Shown here piece by piece: positions 45,445-56,495 of a stretch of 64,000 nt of DNA. Each line of letters opens with the position of its first letter. Positions within the stretch are counted from its first letter, which is position 1. The DNA is from Podarcis raffonei (lineage: Eukaryota > Chordata > Lepidosauria > Squamata > Lacertidae), in NCBI RefSeq assembly GCF_027172205.1, contig NC_070614.1, positions 31,186,501 through 31,250,500 on the forward strand, given 5' to 3'. The translations under genes were made by a program, and so were the position numbers. Under the pieces are notes generated by a model, which did no database searches, was not told the DNA's origin, and saw only the letters and a list, made by a program, of their open reading frames with translations.

Positions 45445-45759
45445 TTTATCAGAGCACAGAACATTGAATCTATGTCCATCCAGAAAGCACTCCACAAAAC
45501 ACATGCCATTTGTGCATCTAAGGACAGTAATTGATCCAGGTGTACCTGTAAGAAGCACAACTGCAACTTCAGGGGGAGGGTGACCCCATACAGAAAAGGA
45601 TGTACCCTACCAAAACAAACTGAGAAACCCCCTCCAAACAGTGTCTCTTTCTTTGCACTGAGCTTCAAATTATTGGCCTTCATTAATTTTTACTGTTTTT
45701 TGCCTTTCCCTCATTTTGCTTTTTGTTTTTGTTTTGCCTTTCCCTAAGTTTAAAAAAAA

Positions 45760-46390
45760 GGCTTAATATTGTTAGGAGTTTCTGAAGTTCTGTATAACTT
45801 GGAGGAAATGGAGTGGGCTGGATCAGCATAGAATAAAAGCCCCCATAAGGGGCCTGAGCCATGTACTAAACTCAGGTTAGAGCCTCTGCCACTCTGGAAT
45901 TTCTTCTCCTAGCTGCCCAGTGACACCCTGGTAGCTTGGTTTGCACCCTCCCAGTGGTCAGCACTGGGCAATCCCATAGAGGGGTGTTGGGTGCTTCCCT
46001 GACCCCAATGGAGTGTCATTGCACCTGTAGGGGCTCAGAAGAAAAAACTACACTATTCCACCACTACATTGTGGGCTGTGTAATCTCTCTTCAGGGAATC
46101 AGATTATTTGTCAGAGCTTCCAGGTTGCCCGCAAGATTGAGGGGGCCTAGCACACACCACATGTATGTGACATCACACACGTTGTGCATCACACACGTGT
46201 GGTGTCACACAAGCAGCATGCAGGACATTGCAACATCTGGAGGAGGTTGAGTGTTCTGGAAACTCTGATGCAATGTGCAAACCCTGTGATGTCATGCATG
46301 TGCACTGTGTCTGATCCCCTCAACATTGAGATGCCCTTTCCAATAAAGGTTGAGGGAGCTGGAGACACATTGTCCCCCTAGAGTTGGCAC
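45760..46390. other. block B segment missing from A
   Basis: No gene is recognised. It contains GTGACATCACACACG and CACACGTGTGGTGTCAC-like inverted motifs near 46165-46210 that may be part of an old transposon. From about 46390 the sequence becomes homologous to 52645 onward (TGTAATGAAATAC, then GTTTCACCTGA), marking the left end of the tandem OR 11b unit. Confidence 0.45.
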
Positions 46391-47032
46391 ATCTGTTGGT
46401 TGTAATGAAATACCTGGAGCTTTTCTCAAAGTTCCTCACATGTTTCACCTGAGGAGAGACATCCAAATTCCACAAAAGGGGTCATATTGGAGGTTACCCA
46501 GCAAAAGGGCATAACCCAATACTACCCCACATGACAATAGGCTTGTGGACAGGTTGTCTCTATACCGCATTGTGTTTAAGATTGTGCCCTTGTTGATTTA
46601 TATGGCTCAACAATTGTCTACACATGAGGACGGGCTCTACACTCAATAAGCATTACATGAGAATAACAGAACAAGTGCACAACTCAAATTCTTATGTTAA
46701 ATGTAATGTGAGATCAGCCTGATTTTAAGCGATGGGAGGAACATTATACTTTATGTTAGGACATTGAATCTGAGGTCAGAGAACTCTTAAAGTTCTCCAT
46801 ATATGTGCTTTGGAATTGACTCAGGAAAGTGTTGCCATAGTTTGATCCTTTGGGATGCATACCTGCTGAATGATGAACAATTTTTTTCCCATATATTCTG
46901 TAGGAAACAGAGTTGTACTAGTTCAGCCTCTATCATTAAGAAAAGAAGAGTGGGGCATGACACAGGTTGGTGGCTGCTTAATTCTTATAATATTTAAACT
47001 GGAATTTTTAAAAACCAAAAGGGTATTAAGTA

Positions 47033-47274
47033 CAGTGGTACCTCGGGTTAAGAACTTAATTCGTTCCGGAGGTCCGTTCTTAACCTGAAACTGTTCTTAA
47101 CCTGAAGCATCACTTCAGCTAATGGGGCCTCCTGCTGCTCCTGCACTGCCGCTGCACAATTTCTGTTCCCATCCTGAAGCAAAGTTCTTAATCCAAGGTA
47201 ATATTTCTGGGTTAGCAGAGTCTGTAACCTGAAGCGTATGTAACCTGAAGCATATGTAACCCAAGGTACCACTG
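47033..47274. mobile_element. TA-flanked MITE, 242 bp, with empty site
   Basis: The ends are CAGTGGTACCTCGGGTTAAG and CCCAAGGTACCACTG. Block A reads GGTATTAAGTATTATCC at 32830-32846, exactly this locus without the element and with a single TA. Insertion therefore duplicated TA, as Tc1/mariner-type transposition does. No coding capacity. Confidence 0.92.
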
Positions 47275-47755
47275 TATTATCCTCCTCCAACTGCTTCAAA
47301 TATTAAAATGATTCCATGACCGACAAAACTAACAGTATGAAGTTATAAAATAAACTTGAAAAGAAGCAATATGACCCTGAATGAAAAAATTACTTATTGC
47401 TGTCAAACTGGAAATACGACTGTGAGGGGTGTGTCTCCAGTATGAATCTCTATAGTTTTCTGAATGAGGCAAGACAGATAAAAATAATGTATCTCAATGA
47501 GACCATCCATGGTAACGTGATTTAATTCTTATTTTAACAAACAAATCAAGGAAGAGGGAGCAAAGGATAAGGATGGGAAATTTAGGGTTCCATGAGACAC
47601 TATGGGTGCAAATTATATTTGCAAAGAAAGAGGGTTGCAGAACGGTTCTCTTTTCTCTCCTACTTCTCTTGCTCTTTCTACTGATGGGCCATCCACTTTC
47701 TGGTGCACATTTTATTTTTCTGTTTTGCTTAAAAGGTATTGTAGCAATACTACTA

Positions 47756-47981
47756 CAGTGGTATCCCGGGTTAAGAACTTAATTCATTCTGGAGGTCTGT
47801 TCTTAACCTGAAACTGTTCTTAACCTGAAGCACCACTTTAGCTAATGGGGCATCCTGCTGCTGCCGCACTGCTGCCGTGTGATTTCTGTTCTCATCCTGA
47901 AGTAAATTTCTTAACCCGAGGTACTATTGCTGGGTTAGTGGAGTCTGTAACCTGAAGTGTCTTTAACCCAAGGTACCACTG
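47756..47981. mobile_element. TA-flanked MITE, 226 bp, with empty site
   Basis: The ends are CAGTGGTATCCCGGGTTAAG and CCAAGGTACCACTG. Block A reads CAATACTACTACTGCCAAAA near 33314, the same site without the element and with one TA. It is 16 bp shorter than its relatives because a short internal repeat is reduced. Inserted about 480 bp from the previous MITE, also after the A/B duplication. Confidence 0.92.
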
Positions 47982-48797
47982 TACTGCCAAAAGAAGTAAA
48001 AAAAAAAAAAAACTCAAGCTGCGGAGGGGAGCCTGTTCCATAACAATATATATAAATATAGGGTTTTGAATAATGCTTCATGTAGGGAGTTCAATTTGAA
48101 CAACTGAACTTTCATTCCTGTCTTCTCTATGTATTCTTTAAATCTGCTCCAATGGGTCTTCCTCCTCTCTGGAGCAGATATTGAGGATGCAGGAGACACT
48201 ACGGAGGAGAGGAGGGGAAGGTTCTGTGGAATTAGTGGAAGTCTGAAGTGCTGCCAAAGCAGCAGCATCAGGTATGGTTCATTATTTATTAAAATATTTC
48301 AACAGTAACAGTTTCATACAGTTAAATTAAATATTAAGCTTGAAGGTAAGAACTTGTGTGTACTAGTTTCAAACTTATTTAGGAGGTTGCTTATGCTTCC
48401 CCCTTTTGAAATTTGTAGGAGATAAACATTTTTATTGTCTAAAATGTTTTTAAATGAAACTTTTCTTTATTACCTCATTTGTTTAGTTTAGTACAAGAAA
48501 GGGCTTGGTTTTCAATCTATGAAAAATAGTATATCAATCCTAATATCTTGTATTTTTTTTTCAGTTTCACATGGTCCATTTCTTCCCTTGATTTAAACAA
48601 AAACAGCTGATGTTTCTCATGCATAGCTCCATGTATTAACTCACAGAAACAGGCATGTGGGAAGTTTTGTCCTTCTCTGGCTCATGGTTTCTATACCTTT
48701 CTTACATAATCCAGAATTATCACAGCAGAAGAAGAATTGGTATGACCAATACCTGTACCTTCACTATCCCAAGTGACTCTTTCAGCTGTGCATTACA

Positions 48798-49742
48798 ATG
48801 AGGAACCAGACAAGGAATGTGACCGAATTCATCCTATTAGGATTCATTGGAACTAAAAGGGTTGAACTTGTACTCTTCACTTTATTCTTCATCAGCTATG
48901 TTTTTGCTTTGGTAGGCAACTTTATCATTATTGCCTTGGTGTGGTCTGAGAGGACTCTTCACAGCCCAATGTACATGTTTATTGCTAACCTGTCATTTTT
49001 AGAGACTCTGTACACCACCGCAGTTATCCCCAAAATGTTAGTCAACTTCATGAGTCAGAGAAAATCTATCGCCTTCCATAGTTGTATTTTGCAGGTCTAC
49101 ATCTATTTCTCAGCAGGTTCCAGTGAGTTCTTCCTTCTGGCTGTCATGTCATTCGACCGCTATCTTGCCATTTGCAACCCACTGAGATATACAGCCATCA
49201 TGACCTTGAGACTTTGCCTCCTCCTTATTGCTGCCTCCTGGATGTGGGGCTTCTTTGCAGTCCTACCACCTACAGTCCTGGTAAGCCAGCTGCCATTTTG
49301 TGGACCCAATTCTATCAACCATTTCTTTTGTGATGTTGACCCAATTCTCAAGCTGGCTTGCTCTGATGTAAGGAAAATTGAAATGATTAATTTTGTCAAT
49401 TCAGCTTTGCTCCTCCTAGGCTCATTACTGTTGACGAGTGTGTCCTATATATCCATTATTGGAACAGTGCTTAGGATCCCCTCAGCAAAAGGACGACAGA
49501 AAGCATTCTCTACATGTGCCTCTCACCTAATTGTGGTGACACTGTTCTATGGGAGTTCTATTTTCATTTATGTTCAGCCACAAAAAAACCACTCATTGGA
49601 CCTCAACAAGGTAGCCAGCATACTGAACACAGTGATAACTCCATTACTGAATCCTTTCATTTATAGTCTGAGAAACAAGAAAGTGAAAGAGGCCCTGCGA
49701 CATTTCACCAGAAGAAAGATTTTCCCTTTAATTAATTGCTGA
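48798..49742 (+). CDS. olfactory receptor '11b', family 6/11-like
   Basis: An intact 314-codon odorant receptor, start MRNQTRNVTEF with two N-terminal sequons (NQT 3-5, NVT 7-9). Landmarks: GN at 40-41, HSPMYMF at 55-61, Cys96, MSFDRYLAICNPLRY at 117-131, SWMWGFF at 147-153, LPFCGPNSINHFFCDVDP at 165-182, SY at 216-217, KAFSTCASH at 235-243, YGSSIFIYVQP at 251-261, PLLNPFIYSLRN at 282-293. It is the complete paralogue of the stub at 34243 and a tandem relative of 11a and 11c, with flanks conserved on both sides. Block B ends inside its codon 52. It is the best candidate for the ancestral, fully functional member of this trio. Confidence 0.94.
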   Translation: MRNQTRNVTEFILLGFIGTKRVELVLFTLFFISYVFALVGNFIIIALVWSERTLHSPMYMFIANLSFLETLYTTAVIPKMLVNFMSQRKSIAFHSCILQVYIYFSAGSSEFFLLAVMSFDRYLAICNPLRYTAIMTLRLCLLLIAASWMWGFFAVLPPTVLVSQLPFCGPNSINHFFCDVDPILKLACSDVRKIEMINFVNSALLLLGSLLLTSVSYISIIGTVLRIPSAKGRQKAFSTCASHLIVVTLFYGSSIFIYVQPQKNHSLDLNKVASILNTVITPLLNPFIYSLRNKKVKEALRHFTRRKIFPLINC

Positions 49743-52080
49743 GTCCTGGAAACAGGGGAAAGTTTCCCTACACTATGTAGTGTTAATTAACAATGAAAGT
49801 AAATGGGGACTATTGGTAAAAAAAATAAATCTTTATTACAGCTTTAAAACTTTTAGTAGTGGGTGGGGTTGAGTTTGTAGTTTTTACTGAGAAGACCAGA
49901 TTGAACATTCTCACCCAGGGTCACACATTCTCACAATTTTGTGGTTTCCTGAGCTCCTTTGGAAAGCAGCAGAAAACCAATATCATTGTTATTAATAATA
50001 TATATTACGACAAACCTGAAAATTTTTCTGTGAGTGTTAGATGTGGAAAATAAATCCTCAAAGAAACTGTTTCACTTGGCTAATTACAATTATATAGTTG
50101 CATTTCTGAGTTTTGTTTAATGTTTTGACTGGTACTTTATATTTGAATTTATAGATCTCCAGCAGCAATATATTCCACAAATATTTTCTGGGGGATTTTT
50201 TGGTCATGCTGAAGCCAGTTGTGAAATACTTGAAGTTATTTATGATGATTTCTAATTGTAAACGTTGAAGAATTAAGCCACAATTTTCTTTTGCATAGTC
50301 AACTAGTACTCTGTTGTAGAGAGACAGTCATTTGTCTCTATTAAATGGAATCTGCAGCAAAATATTTTGGTGTGGAATGTTTCTGTTTAAGGTGCCAGCC
50401 AGCCAGTCAGACATATCCCATTCCAGGGTACTCCATTACATCCCTTCTAGTTTTGTGGTTTCCAGCCTCAACTCCCACCCCAGGATTGACCCAACAATTG
50501 AGCATTCAGTCTGGTGTGGATGTGCCATGCTTCACAAGAAGCTTTCTTTTAGGAAAGCCATTGGCAAAGCCTCACTCAGAATCTGAAAGATTGCCCTTTC
50601 CCCTACACAGCTGTTGATCCTGGGGTGGGTGAGTGAGGAAATCCAATTTCAGATTGTCATCTGTATCCTGCAGGATTACAGCTGTTATGCAGTGAGCAAT
50701 CCTTTGCTGGGTGTGTGAGTGCTCCTCAAGTGTCCTTCCTCTCCTTGATCCACCTATTGAGGGGAGGGGGCAGTTTGGGGAGTGAAGCTCCATAACCAGC
50801 TTTTCTAAAGGAAATTTGCTTGTGAAACACTCTGCGGGACTTCAGCTGGTACATAGCCCTGTACAAGCTTTCAGGCTTGCAAATGGATTCCAAACTTGGA
50901 AACATGGTTTCTTCTTCTTCTTCTTCTTCTTCTTCTTCTTCTTCTTCTTCTTCTACTACTACTACTACTACTTCCTTGAAGCAAATAACATGGAAAGAAG
51001 CACTGCAGTTCTCTTAGATTTCTAAGAAGTGGCTCTTATGTCATGTGAAAGCTTGAATATAATGCACAAATTAGCAGGGAAACATCCAGAAAATGAAATA
51101 AACTGCTATGTGAACACTGCCCAGGTGTACAGCAAAGAAGCAAAGGGTAAAACTTCCACACTCAACATAACAGTCTGAGCCAGATCAGAGAGCACAAACA
51201 AAAAAAAACAACACTCATGCAATTGCTAAGTGTGTGTCCAATGTTGTTTCTAGTTTGGCCAGAAAGGATAAACCACTAAAACATGTGAAGTACAGTGTAC
51301 ATTTTTGATAGGAATCGTTGATAACCCTTGATATTGGAAGTGGAGTCTTATCACTGCACATTATCACATTAAAAGTGATTATTCAATAAGTACACAGTTC
51401 ATCCCATAAACAGGATAATTACTACATAAACTGATAGAATGTCCCCTAAAATGGCTGCAAGAAACAGCACTATGTCCATGTCAGCACCCAAATGCCTGAG
51501 AGAACAAAAATGACTGCTTGGTGCTGATCAGATATCAGTGGTAGGCAAGGTTGCCCGGTACTAGGCAAGGTTGCCCGGTAAGAACATTCTGCACATGGGT
51601 ATGGATAACTGATATGGATTAGACTGATCTGTCCATCCCTGGTACAAAGTCAAGGCATGAGGAACGTATAATACAATAGCCCTGAGATATACTGCATCTA
51701 TTGCAGTATAACAAAACAGTTAACTTCTCAAATAAGTGGTGTGGTAGAATGCACTCTAAAATTTAGAATTGTGTGCTCTGTGCACAGTTGCTTGCCAAGA
51801 TGTCTGTTAGTAACTTTTCCCATCACAGTTCCTCGCCTTGCATTTATTGGCCTGGAAAAAATAACGTAAGAGTTTTTAAACTTGTTAAAGTTCTTAAATG
51901 CTTTTTCAGAGGCATTTAGAAACACTAGAATATTGTCACTTCTACGTACACTATCCCCAGTAAGGGGTGTAGCGTATTAAATTCTACTGAGAGTAGACCT
52001 ATTGGAATTAATGGACATACGTCAGTCATGTCCATTGATTTTAACAGGTCATTAATTTTAATATTCTATGCATAACATTA
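49743..52080. other. 3' flank of OR 11b
   Basis: It is homologous to the flanks after 11a and 11c as far as about 51110. A (TTC)n(TAC)n microsatellite lies at 50908-50973. Beyond 51130 nothing is recognised; a duplicated 21-base string around 51540-51580 (GGTAGGCAAGGTTGCCCGGT type) is local. No gene is seen. Confidence 0.5.
50908..50973. repeat. (TTC)n(TAC)n compound microsatellite
   Basis: Directly visible: about 15 TTC units followed by about 6 TAC units, in the 3' flank of OR 11b. Confidence 0.93.
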
Positions 52081-52085
52081 GATCT

Positions 52086-52590
52086 GGAAGCTGCAGTTAG
52101 CGCAGAATGCTGCACCACGATTTCTGACAGAAGTGGGGACCATGTGCTCAGAGATCTGCACTGGCTGACAATTTGCTATTGGTCCAAGTTCAAGCTGTTA
52201 CTATCAGTATATAAAGCCATTTATTACGTGGGACCAGTTTGCTTGTGAGATTGCCTTACCCCACATGTGCCCACTGAACCACTTTGATTGGCAAAATCAG
52301 CACTACTACAAGTGCCAGAAAAACCTTGATCATTTAGTGTAGCAGTGCCTACACTATGGAACTCCCTGCCTATTGAGATCAAGCAGCTGCTTTCACTGTA
52401 CTATTTTTTGTGCCAGCTAAAAACATTTTAGTTCAGACAAGTCTACCCAGATGATTAGGAAACTGAGGCGATTTTAAACTATTTTAGTATTTTAACCTTT
52501 GCATGTTTCAAAGAATGGCTCTAGTTTTTTTTCATGATCCTATTGTTTTATCTCTTTGCTAACTGCTTTGAATAAGTCTGGGAAAGTGTC
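52086..52590 (+). repeat. decayed LINE 3' region
   Basis: CTGGAAGCTGCAGTTAGCGC, then GATCTGCACTGGCTGACAAT, then TATATAAAGCCATTTATTAC and TATGGAACTCCCTGCCTATT follow the order of an old reptile LINE 3' domain, ending near ATCCTATTGTTTTATC. It lacks an open frame and is old. Class assignment is from memory. Confidence 0.55.
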
Positions 52591-52644
52591 CTTAAACTGC
52601 CATATTCAACCACAAAGTGTAGTTTATGTCATCTACCGCAAGAA

Positions 52645-54394
52645 ATCTCATTAGCTGTAATGAAATACTTTTTTTTGCTTTCCTCAAAATTCCTCAAATG
52701 TTTCACCTGATGAGAGACATTCAGATTCACACAAATGTGAATCTAGAAGACATTTTGTAGATAACTCCACAAAGGTTCAACACCCAACACAAATCCAATG
52801 AAACATGCCAGATGACAATAGGCTTGTTCACATATTACATTGAACCAAGGCACAAGTTGTCTCCCTAGGGAGTTTTTGTAAATATGTATATAGACTCAAC
52901 ACTCATTAAACATTACATGTGAATAATTGTACAGGTGTACAGCTCACCTGTTATATACACAAATTCTAAACTCATTGAATTCTGTGTGTGAATACACCTA
53001 TTGTAGCAGTGGAAGATTCAGTGATCAGAGAAACAAAATATTTCATTATTCATTCTGTATTTTAAATGTCTGCAAATAAGTGCTTTGGAACTGGTTCAGG
53101 GATATATTGGTAGGCCTGATATAATTTATTCCTTGGGGATACATACTTACCCTTTGATGAATAACTGTTTCCACATATCCTGTAGTAAACAACACTGTGT
53201 TCATTTGGTCTCTATCATGAAGAAAAGGATAAAGGACTATAATGTTCTAGGCTGCTGCCTTCTTCATTCACCTAATATTTACACTGAAACTTTTAAAACA
53301 GTATTAACTGCTCTCTGACACACCTATGTTCAGCCAGTTCTCTCCTGTGGGGGTGGTAAGAATCCAAGATAATGAAAACCTGAAAGAAGCTTGAAAAAAA
53401 CATTAATATTGCTGAGGATGGACCCATTGCTTAATTTTGGCAATTTGGAAATATATGTTTGTTTTCAGTTTTATCCCTGCAGCTCTCTGAAAGAGGCAAG
53501 GCAGAAAAAATTGTAGCTTAATAGACTATGCTTCATGAATTACCTTTTATTTTGACAAACATATCAATGAAAATAAGAAGGGGAAACCGATAATGAAGAT
53601 TGGGGTTTCATTGGCACCCTATGGGTGCAAGTTACATCTGTAGAGAAAAGAGATAAAGGCTTATTGCTGAAGACCTGAGAGAGGTGGGAATGGTTCTATT
53701 TTCTCTTCTGCTTCTCTTGCCATCACTGTTTATGTTCCATCCACTTTTTTCCTCTGCTTCCTCATTCTCTTTGTTCTGTTCTAAAATTCATTCCAGCAGT
53801 GTCACTACTGGTAGAAGAAGTGAAACATACTGAGATAATAATATGTGTATTTATTTTATTAAAATATTCCAACGGTAAGAGTTTAAAACAGAAGCTGGGG
53901 GCATGTTGGATGAATTAAATAATAAGAGCCAGGTTATCAATTAGTGCTTTTCAGTACCATTGATTTTAAACTGGAACATTTAGGAAATTACTCACATGTC
54001 TTGCATTTGAAATTAATGGGTGATAAACATGTTTAACACTCTCTAAAGTGTTTTATTTTATTTATTTATGTTTAAAAATGAAATATTGGCCTTATTGCAC
54101 ATTTCTATTGCATAATTTGATAGAGGGCAAATGTTTTGCATTCATGAAACATAGAATTCCAGTTTTGGTTCTTTCAATACTTCTCTCTTCCCTTCTTTCC
54201 CTTAGTTTAAGCAAGCATAATTGATTTCTCCATGCATGGTCTGACTGGGAATGCCATATGGACTCTTCCATGCTTCTCAAACTCAGTTTTCATGCCTGTC
54301 TTATCTAAAATTTCAGAGTGGAAAAAGAATTTGTCTACCCAGCTGCTACCCATCTCTCCATTTCTTCAAGTGACTGTTTCAGCAGCACATCACA
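52645..54394. other. 5' flank of OR 11c
   Basis: Homologous to 46390-48797 and in part to 25300-26799. Shared blocks include AAGTGCTTTGGAAC(T)TG, GCTCTCTGAAAGAGGCAAGG and the immediate leader GCACATCACAATGAGG. The conserved blocks probably include promoter and untranslated exon of these ORs, but no splice pair could be fixed. Confidence 0.5.
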
Positions 54395-55396
54395 ATGAGG
54401 AACCAGACAAGGATTGTAACTGAATTCATCCTCTTAGGTTTCTCTGATACTAAGGTGGATGAACCAGTACTCTTCACTTTATTCTTCATCACCTACACTG
54501 TTGCTATGGTAGGCAACTTTATCATTATTACCTTGGTGTGCTGTGAGAACAGCCTTCATAGCCCAATGTACATGTTCATTGCCAACTTGTCTATTTTGGA
54601 GGCTCTCTACACCACCACAGTTATCCCCAAAATGCTAGTCAACTTCATGAGTCAGAGAAAATCCATCTCCATCCATAGTTGTATCTTGCAAACCTACATT
54701 TTCTTCTCAGCAGGTTCCAGTGAGTTCTTCCTTTTGGCTGTCATGTCATTTGACCGCTATCTTGCCATTTGCAACCCACTGAGATATGCAGCCATCATGA
54801 CCATGCGCCTTTGCCTCCAGCTTATTGCTGCCTCCTGGATGTGGGGCTTCTTTGCAGTCCTACCACCTACAATCCTGATAGGCCAGCTGCCATTTTGTGG
54901 ACCCAATGTCATTAAACATTTTTTTTGTGATGTTGACCCCTTACTCAAGCTGGCCTGCTTTGATGTAAAGAAGATTGAGATTATTAATTTTGTAAGTGCA
55001 GCTTTGCTGCTTCTGGGCTCATTACTGGTGACAAGTTTGTCCTATATCTTCATCATTGGAACAGTGCTTAGGATCCCTGCAGCCAAAGGACGACAGAAAG
55101 CATTCTCTACGTGTACTTCTCATCTATTTGTGGTGACACTCTACTATGGGAGTTGCATTTTCATGTATGTTCAGCCACAAAAAAATCACTCTTTAGACCT
55201 GAACAAGGTAGTCAGCATACTGAACATAGTGGTAACTCCATTGCTGAACCCTTTCATTTATAGTCTGAGAAACAAGAAAGTCAAGGAGGCCCTGAAACAT
55301 CTTGCCAGGAGAAAGACTTCCCCCTTAATTAAGCTCAGATTTCTGAAACAGGAAAATGGACCTATGCACTGTGTAGTATTAAATAATGGAAGTTGA
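54395..55396 (+). CDS. olfactory receptor '11c', family 6/11-like, long tail
   Basis: An intact odorant receptor of 333 codons. Landmarks: sequon NQT at 3-5, TEFILLGF at 9-16, GN at 40-41, HSPMYMF at 55-61, MSFDRYLAICNPLRY at 117-131, LPFCGPNVIKHFFCDVDP at 165-182, KAFSTCTSH at 235-243, YGSCIFMYVQP, PLLNPFIYSLRN at 282-293. Where 11a stops (PLN) and 11b ends (PLINC), this copy reads on through PLIKLRFLKQENG to a stop 19-23 codons later. The extra residues come from what is 3' untranslated sequence in 11a, so they are a recent extension and may be neutral. Flanks mark it as a tandem duplicate of 11b. Confidence 0.93.
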   Translation: MRNQTRIVTEFILLGFSDTKVDEPVLFTLFFITYTVAMVGNFIIITLVCCENSLHSPMYMFIANLSILEALYTTTVIPKMLVNFMSQRKSISIHSCILQTYIFFSAGSSEFFLLAVMSFDRYLAICNPLRYAAIMTMRLCLQLIAASWMWGFFAVLPPTILIGQLPFCGPNVIKHFFCDVDPLLKLACFDVKKIEIINFVSAALLLLGSLLVTSLSYIFIIGTVLRIPAAKGRQKAFSTCTSHLFVVTLYYGSCIFMYVQPQKNHSLDLNKVVSILNIVVTPLLNPFIYSLRNKKVKEALKHLARRKTSPLIKLRFLKQENGPMHCVVLNNGS

Positions 55397-56086
55397 TAAA
55401 GGTGGGGAGGTTGGTGGGAAGGTGTACACACATCTACAAGGGTGGAAAAATGGTTCAGCTGAATTTTCTAGATGTGTAGATCATTTTCCTGGGAAACATC
55501 TAATCTTTGTTACTGTTCGAAATCTCTAACAAATGTGGTGTGGTGGAGCTTCTGGCTTTCAGTGAGGTGATATTCATTAAAAAATTTACTCAGTGATGAA
55601 TCTCACAGGACAGTCTTTGAACAGATACTGTCTTACAGTCTCAGCTACCTCAGAGAGTTGGTTTGAAAACAGTAACACTATAATCCACTTTTTTTACTTT
55701 CTGAGTTCCTGTGAAAAGGGGCATATAGCTGTTATTAATAATTTTGATAATGATGAGGCTGAGAATGACCTGAAAACTCTATTGTGTGAGTCTCAGATGA
55801 AGAAAATGTAACCTCAATATAAAATGTTTTACTTGGTTAATGACAATTATGCAATTGCATTTCTGAGAGACATCAATTTTACGATTTAAATTTGTTCGTT
55901 AACTATAATTTTCCAACAAACATTTTTATCACACTGTATCCAGCTGTGAATTTCATGAAGCTAATTGTGATAAACTTTAATTGTTATGTTTGAAAACTTA
56001 AGCAACAATTCAGTTTTTGGTGGTTACACAATGCTCTGTTGTAGAGAGATTACCATCAGTCACAAATAAATGGGATTCACATACAC

Positions 56087-56140
<54 letters not shown>

Positions 56141-56490
56141 GCTTCTATTATGGTTCCAGCAAGTCATGTCCTTGCCCTATTCCAGGATATCCATTCAATC
56201 CCTTCCAGTGTTCTGGTTTTCCACTCTTCCTGCAACAGTCAGGCAGCATTTGGTACCAATTTCTCTCCCTCCCTGTCTCTTTTACAAAACTCACACTCTC
56301 ACAAACTACAAACCCAGGGATGCAGATATCTCCCTACTGTGCCTGTTTGGTACTATTTGGGCTATGTAAGTTTTTACACAACTGGAGAATGCCACGTATC
56401 ATTATGATATGGCTGTTTCATCGCACCTTTTTATGAAATTGAACTGGGGTCATATAGAGAGGGCATGCTGACATCCTGATGCAGGGAATG
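55397..56490. other. 3' flank of OR 11c
   Basis: The counterpart of 27738-28015 plus 34418-35000, that is, the 11a flank before block A split it. The unsplit target region is around 55605-55635. A (TG)n run is at 56095-56137. No gene is seen. Confidence 0.55.
56095..56137. repeat. (TG)n microsatellite
   Basis: A perfect TG run of about 43 bases, directly visible. The TG-encoded 'VCVC' frames are artefacts. Confidence 0.95.
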
Positions 56491-56495
56491 GTGAT

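Larger units (their letters stand above)
38344..48952 (+). other. block B: source of block A
   Basis: Collinear with 28016-34397 but 10.6 kb long. The extra length comes mainly from a local rearrangement (about 40565-40875), a SINE (41761), about 160 bp at 42750-42912, an L1 (42965-44327), an 0.8-kb element (44634-45444), two MITEs (47033, 47756) and about 1.1 kb (45745-46850) missing from A. It contains one intact minus-strand OR and ends inside OR 11b. Confidence 0.8.

Noticed and set aside
56070-56407. Cys-Val-rich small proteins
   Set aside because: They are products of the (TG)n microsatellite.
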